Assembly: GCA_013202515.1 (NCBI GenBank) | Contig: JABMRN010000162.1 | Span: 1 to 15,430 of the forward strand | DNA length: 15,430 nt | Direction: 5' to 3' | From: Candidatus Omnitrophota bacterium | GTDB lineage: Bacteria; Omnitrophota; Gorgyraeia; JABMRN01 | Part shown: positions 13,573 to 15,430 of the stretch, in pieces | How the letters are laid out: each line of letters starts with the position of its first letter | Numbering within the stretch: position 1 is the first letter of the stretch | Notes under the pieces: model-generated | Told to the model about the DNA's origin: nothing | Databases searched by the model: none | What the model saw: the letters and a program-made list of their open reading frames with translations, nothing else | Position numbers and translations under genes: made by a program

Positions 13573-14693
13573 TTATTACATATGCGACAGCAGGCATAGG
13601 CCACAAAAAGGCTTCCCTAGCGATAAAGGCCGCTTTGGAAAAGAAAAATATGGGAGTGGACATAAAAATTATCGATGTATTGGATTACACCAAGCCTTTT
13701 TTTAAGAGATCTTACCCGTACGTTTACCTGCTTTTAATTAATCGGCTTTCATTTCTGTGGGGTTTTTTCTATTACAGTCTGGATGTGAAATTGGTGAACT
13801 TTTTGTGCGCTCCGTTCAGGCGCTTAATGCATGTTATGAACAGCCCCAATCTAATAAAATATTTACTTGAAAACAAACCCGCAGTTGTGGTTTCTACGCA
13901 TTTTATTATGCCTGATATATGCGCTTATGTCGCTAAGAAATACAAACTGAAAACGACATTAATTCAGGTAGTTACCGATTACAGAGCTCACGCGTTTTGG
14001 ATATCCGATGCCGTCAGCACATATATAGTAGCGCATGAGAACACGAAAAGAGACCTTGTAAGGAAATGGGGGATAAAAACTGAGAAGATAAAGATTATGG
14101 GTATTCCCGTAGAACCAAAGTTTTCCGTCAAGCATGACAAAGGTTTTTTTAGAAAAAAATTCAATATTTCTTCTGATTCGTTCGTCGTATCGCTTATAGG
14201 CGGCGGTTACGGTGTAGGCCCGTTTCTTAAGATCTTAGAGGCCTTAGATAGAACAACAGTGCCTTTGTCAGTTATAACGGTTTGCGGTCACAATAAAAAG
14301 CGCTATGATCAAGTAGCCGCCTTTAAAAAAAGAGACTCAATGCACATAATAAATTATACATACGTCAATAATGTTGATGAGATAATGGCTGTCTCAGATG
14401 TCTATATAGGTAAGGCCGGCGGCATCAGTACGACCGAGGCCCTTGCCATGGATTTACCAATGATATTCATAAGTCCCATTCCTGGTCAGGAAAGCAGAAA
14501 TGCAAAACTCATCACGAGAAACGGCGCCGGTATCAGGGTAAAGAAGGTGAGCGAAATAACAAGGGTTGTCGAGAGTCTTAAGACTTCAGATATAAGAATG
14601 AATTTACTGAAAAAAGGCATAAAGAACGTAAGAAGAATAAACGCTGCATGCGACATTGCTGATTTCGTCATAGAGTGCGCCAAAAATACATGA
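13551..14693 (+). CDS. MGDG-synthase/UgtP-like glycosyltransferase (GT28)
   Basis: This 380-residue GT-B enzyme resembles monogalactosyldiacylglycerol synthases and processive diacylglycerol glucosyltransferases, which build glycolipids at the cytoplasmic face of the inner membrane. The N-terminal domain opens with TYATAGIGHKKA (10-21), holding the GxGH motif, then TDYRAHAFWISDA (142-154). MGIPVEPKF (183-191) marks the domain junction. The C-terminal donor-binding domain has LIGGGYGVGPF (215-225), IGKAGGISTTEAL (286-298, E296) and PIPGQESRNA (309-318). The length matches the family. The GTG start overlaps the hydrolase gene by 22 bases. In this operon it could start the chain on a lipid acceptor, which would make the product a glycolipid instead of classic LPS; that is inference. 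Confidence 0.88.
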   Translation: MDKKNKIIITYATAGIGHKKASLAIKAALEKKNMGVDIKIIDVLDYTKPFFKRSYPYVYLLLINRLSFLWGFFYYSLDVKLVNFLCAPFRRLMHVMNSPNLIKYLLENKPAVVVSTHFIMPDICAYVAKKYKLKTTLIQVVTDYRAHAFWISDAVSTYIVAHENTKRDLVRKWGIKTEKIKIMGIPVEPKFSVKHDKGFFRKKFNISSDSFVVSLIGGGYGVGPFLKILEALDRTTVPLSVITVCGHNKKRYDQVAAFKKRDSMHIINYTYVNNVDEIMAVSDVYIGKAGGISTTEALAMDLPMIFISPIPGQESRNAKLITRNGAGIRVKKVSEITRVVESLKTSDIRMNLLKKGIKNVRRINAACDIADFVIECAKNT

Positions 14694-14703
14694 GGAAGCA
14701 TTA

Positions 14704-15430
14704 ATGAAGCTATCCGTTTTAATGCCGGCACATAATGAAGAAGAAAACATAAAAGCTACCATAAACGAGCTTTATGGTGTTCTTGTTAAAAACAACATTG
14801 ATAATGAAATTCTCGTAGTTAACGATAATAGTACCGATTCCACCGATGGCATATTGGGGGGGCTTAAGAAAGAAATCCCTACACTTAGAGTTATAACGAA
14901 TAACTCTTTCAACGGTTATGGTTTTGCAGTACGGCTTGGACTACAGCATATCGAAGGGGATGCGGTGTGTGTCATGATGGCGGACGGTTCGGATTTTCCG
15001 GATGATGCAGTCAAGTATTTCAAAAAACTACATGAGGGATACGATTGTGTTTTTGGTTCACGTTTTATAAAGGGTTCAAAATTGATCGATTACCCTCTTC
15101 ATAAATTAGTCTTAAACCGGTTGGGGAATTGGTTCATAAAACTTATGCTAAGGGTACCCCACAATGACATCACAAATGGCTTTAAATGCTATAAAAAAGA
15201 GGTCATAAAGGATATCGAGCCTTTGTTTTCAAATCATTTTAATCTAACGGTAGAGATGCCGCTTAAAGCCATTATGAGAGGCTACAGCTTTGCAACTATT
15301 CCTATAAAATGGGCGAATAGGGCTCACGGAATATCAAAGTTCAGAATAAAGGAAATGGGATCGAGATACCTCTTTATTATTTTTTATATTTTTCTAGAAA
15401 AACATTTATCAAGAGGAGATTATCTCAGAA
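14704..15430 (+). CDS. GT2 polyprenyl-phosphate sugar transferase (second DPM1-like), truncated by the window end
   Basis: The open frame runs 242 codons to the right edge with no stop. SVLMPAHNEEENI (4-16) is the family opening, and VVNDNSTDSTDG (38-49) and the glycine-rich NGYGFAVRLG (70-79) are donor-side motifs. FGSRFIKGS and NGFKCYKKE are acceptor-side landmarks of polyprenyl-phosphate mannosyl/glucosyl transferases. The metal motif reads MADGSDFPDD (92-101), in place of the QDADLE form in the gene at 5380. Hydrophobic residues near the end (YLFIIFYIFL) suggest that a membrane segment begins there. GAGGA at 14692-14696 lies 7 bases before the ATG, 10 bases after the previous stop. The two DPM1-like genes in the operon probably charge different sugars. 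Confidence 0.85.
   Translation, partial: MKLSVLMPAHNEEENIKATINELYGVLVKNNIDNEILVVNDNSTDSTDGILGGLKKEIPTLRVITNNSFNGYGFAVRLGLQHIEGDAVCVMMADGSDFPDDAVKYFKKLHEGYDCVFGSRFIKGSKLIDYPLHKLVLNRLGNWFIKLMLRVPHNDITNGFKCYKKEVIKDIEPLFSNHFNLTVEMPLKAIMRGYSFATIPIKWANRAHGISKFRIKEMGSRYLFIIFYIFLEKHLSRGDYLR

Noticed and set aside
1..15430. tRNA, rRNA, CRISPR array, insertion sequence, phage or toxin-antitoxin genes
   Set aside because: Looked for in all spacers and on both strands; no spacer is long enough for most, and no motif or repeat set was seen.

Overview
The window is AT-rich bacterial DNA with one short divergent gene at the left edge and a long set of genes on the + strand. It looks Gram-negative: a coiled-coil lipoprotein, a heptose-pathway phosphatase (GmhB type) and WaaE-like core-sugar transferases point to an outer membrane with lipopolysaccharide or a related glycolipid. 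The gene mix (B12 radical SAM enzyme, polyprenyl-phosphate sugar transferases, GT-C membrane proteins, unusual SDR epimerases) and frequent GTG/TTG starts resemble uncultivated phyla such as Omnitrophota. That assignment is a guess from style; there is no marker gene here.

Layout. Positions 1-186 (minus) hold the first 62 codons of a LeuT-like sodium symporter. The divergent spacer 187-363 carries a good sigma70-like promoter candidate on each strand. A flavodoxin-like protein (364-837) and a small coiled-coil lipoprotein (867-1148) follow. A strong hairpin (1189-1220) lies immediately before a membrane HD-GYP protein (1229-2611), a predicted cyclic-di-GMP phosphodiesterase with a Cache-like sensor and a HAMP domain. 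A 106-base spacer with TATAAT boxes then separates this part from the main cluster.

From 2718 to the right edge there is one uninterrupted run of thirteen co-directional genes with gaps of at most 16 bases and many overlaps, almost certainly one operon. In order: two paralogous WaaE-like GT2 glycosyltransferases; an SDR epimerase with an inserted four-cysteine zinc ribbon; a DPM1-like polyprenyl-phosphate sugar transferase; a B12-binding radical SAM enzyme; a small membrane-anchored protein; two multi-pass GT-C-type proteins; a GmhB-like heptose bisphosphate phosphatase; a CDP-paratose 2-epimerase-like SDR; a membrane-anchored SGNH hydrolase; an MGDG-synthase/UgtP-like glycosyltransferase; and a second DPM1-like GT2 cut by the window end.

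Together these suggest a locus for a surface glycolipid or LPS-like glycan. The SDRs and GmhB would supply sugars. The cytoplasmic GT2 and GT28 enzymes would build a lipid-linked core. The DPM1-like enzymes would charge polyprenyl phosphate with single sugars, and the GT-C proteins would use those on the periplasmic side. The radical SAM and SGNH enzymes would modify sugar or lipid. The end product is not determinable from sequence. No tRNA, rRNA, CRISPR array, insertion sequence or phage gene was seen.
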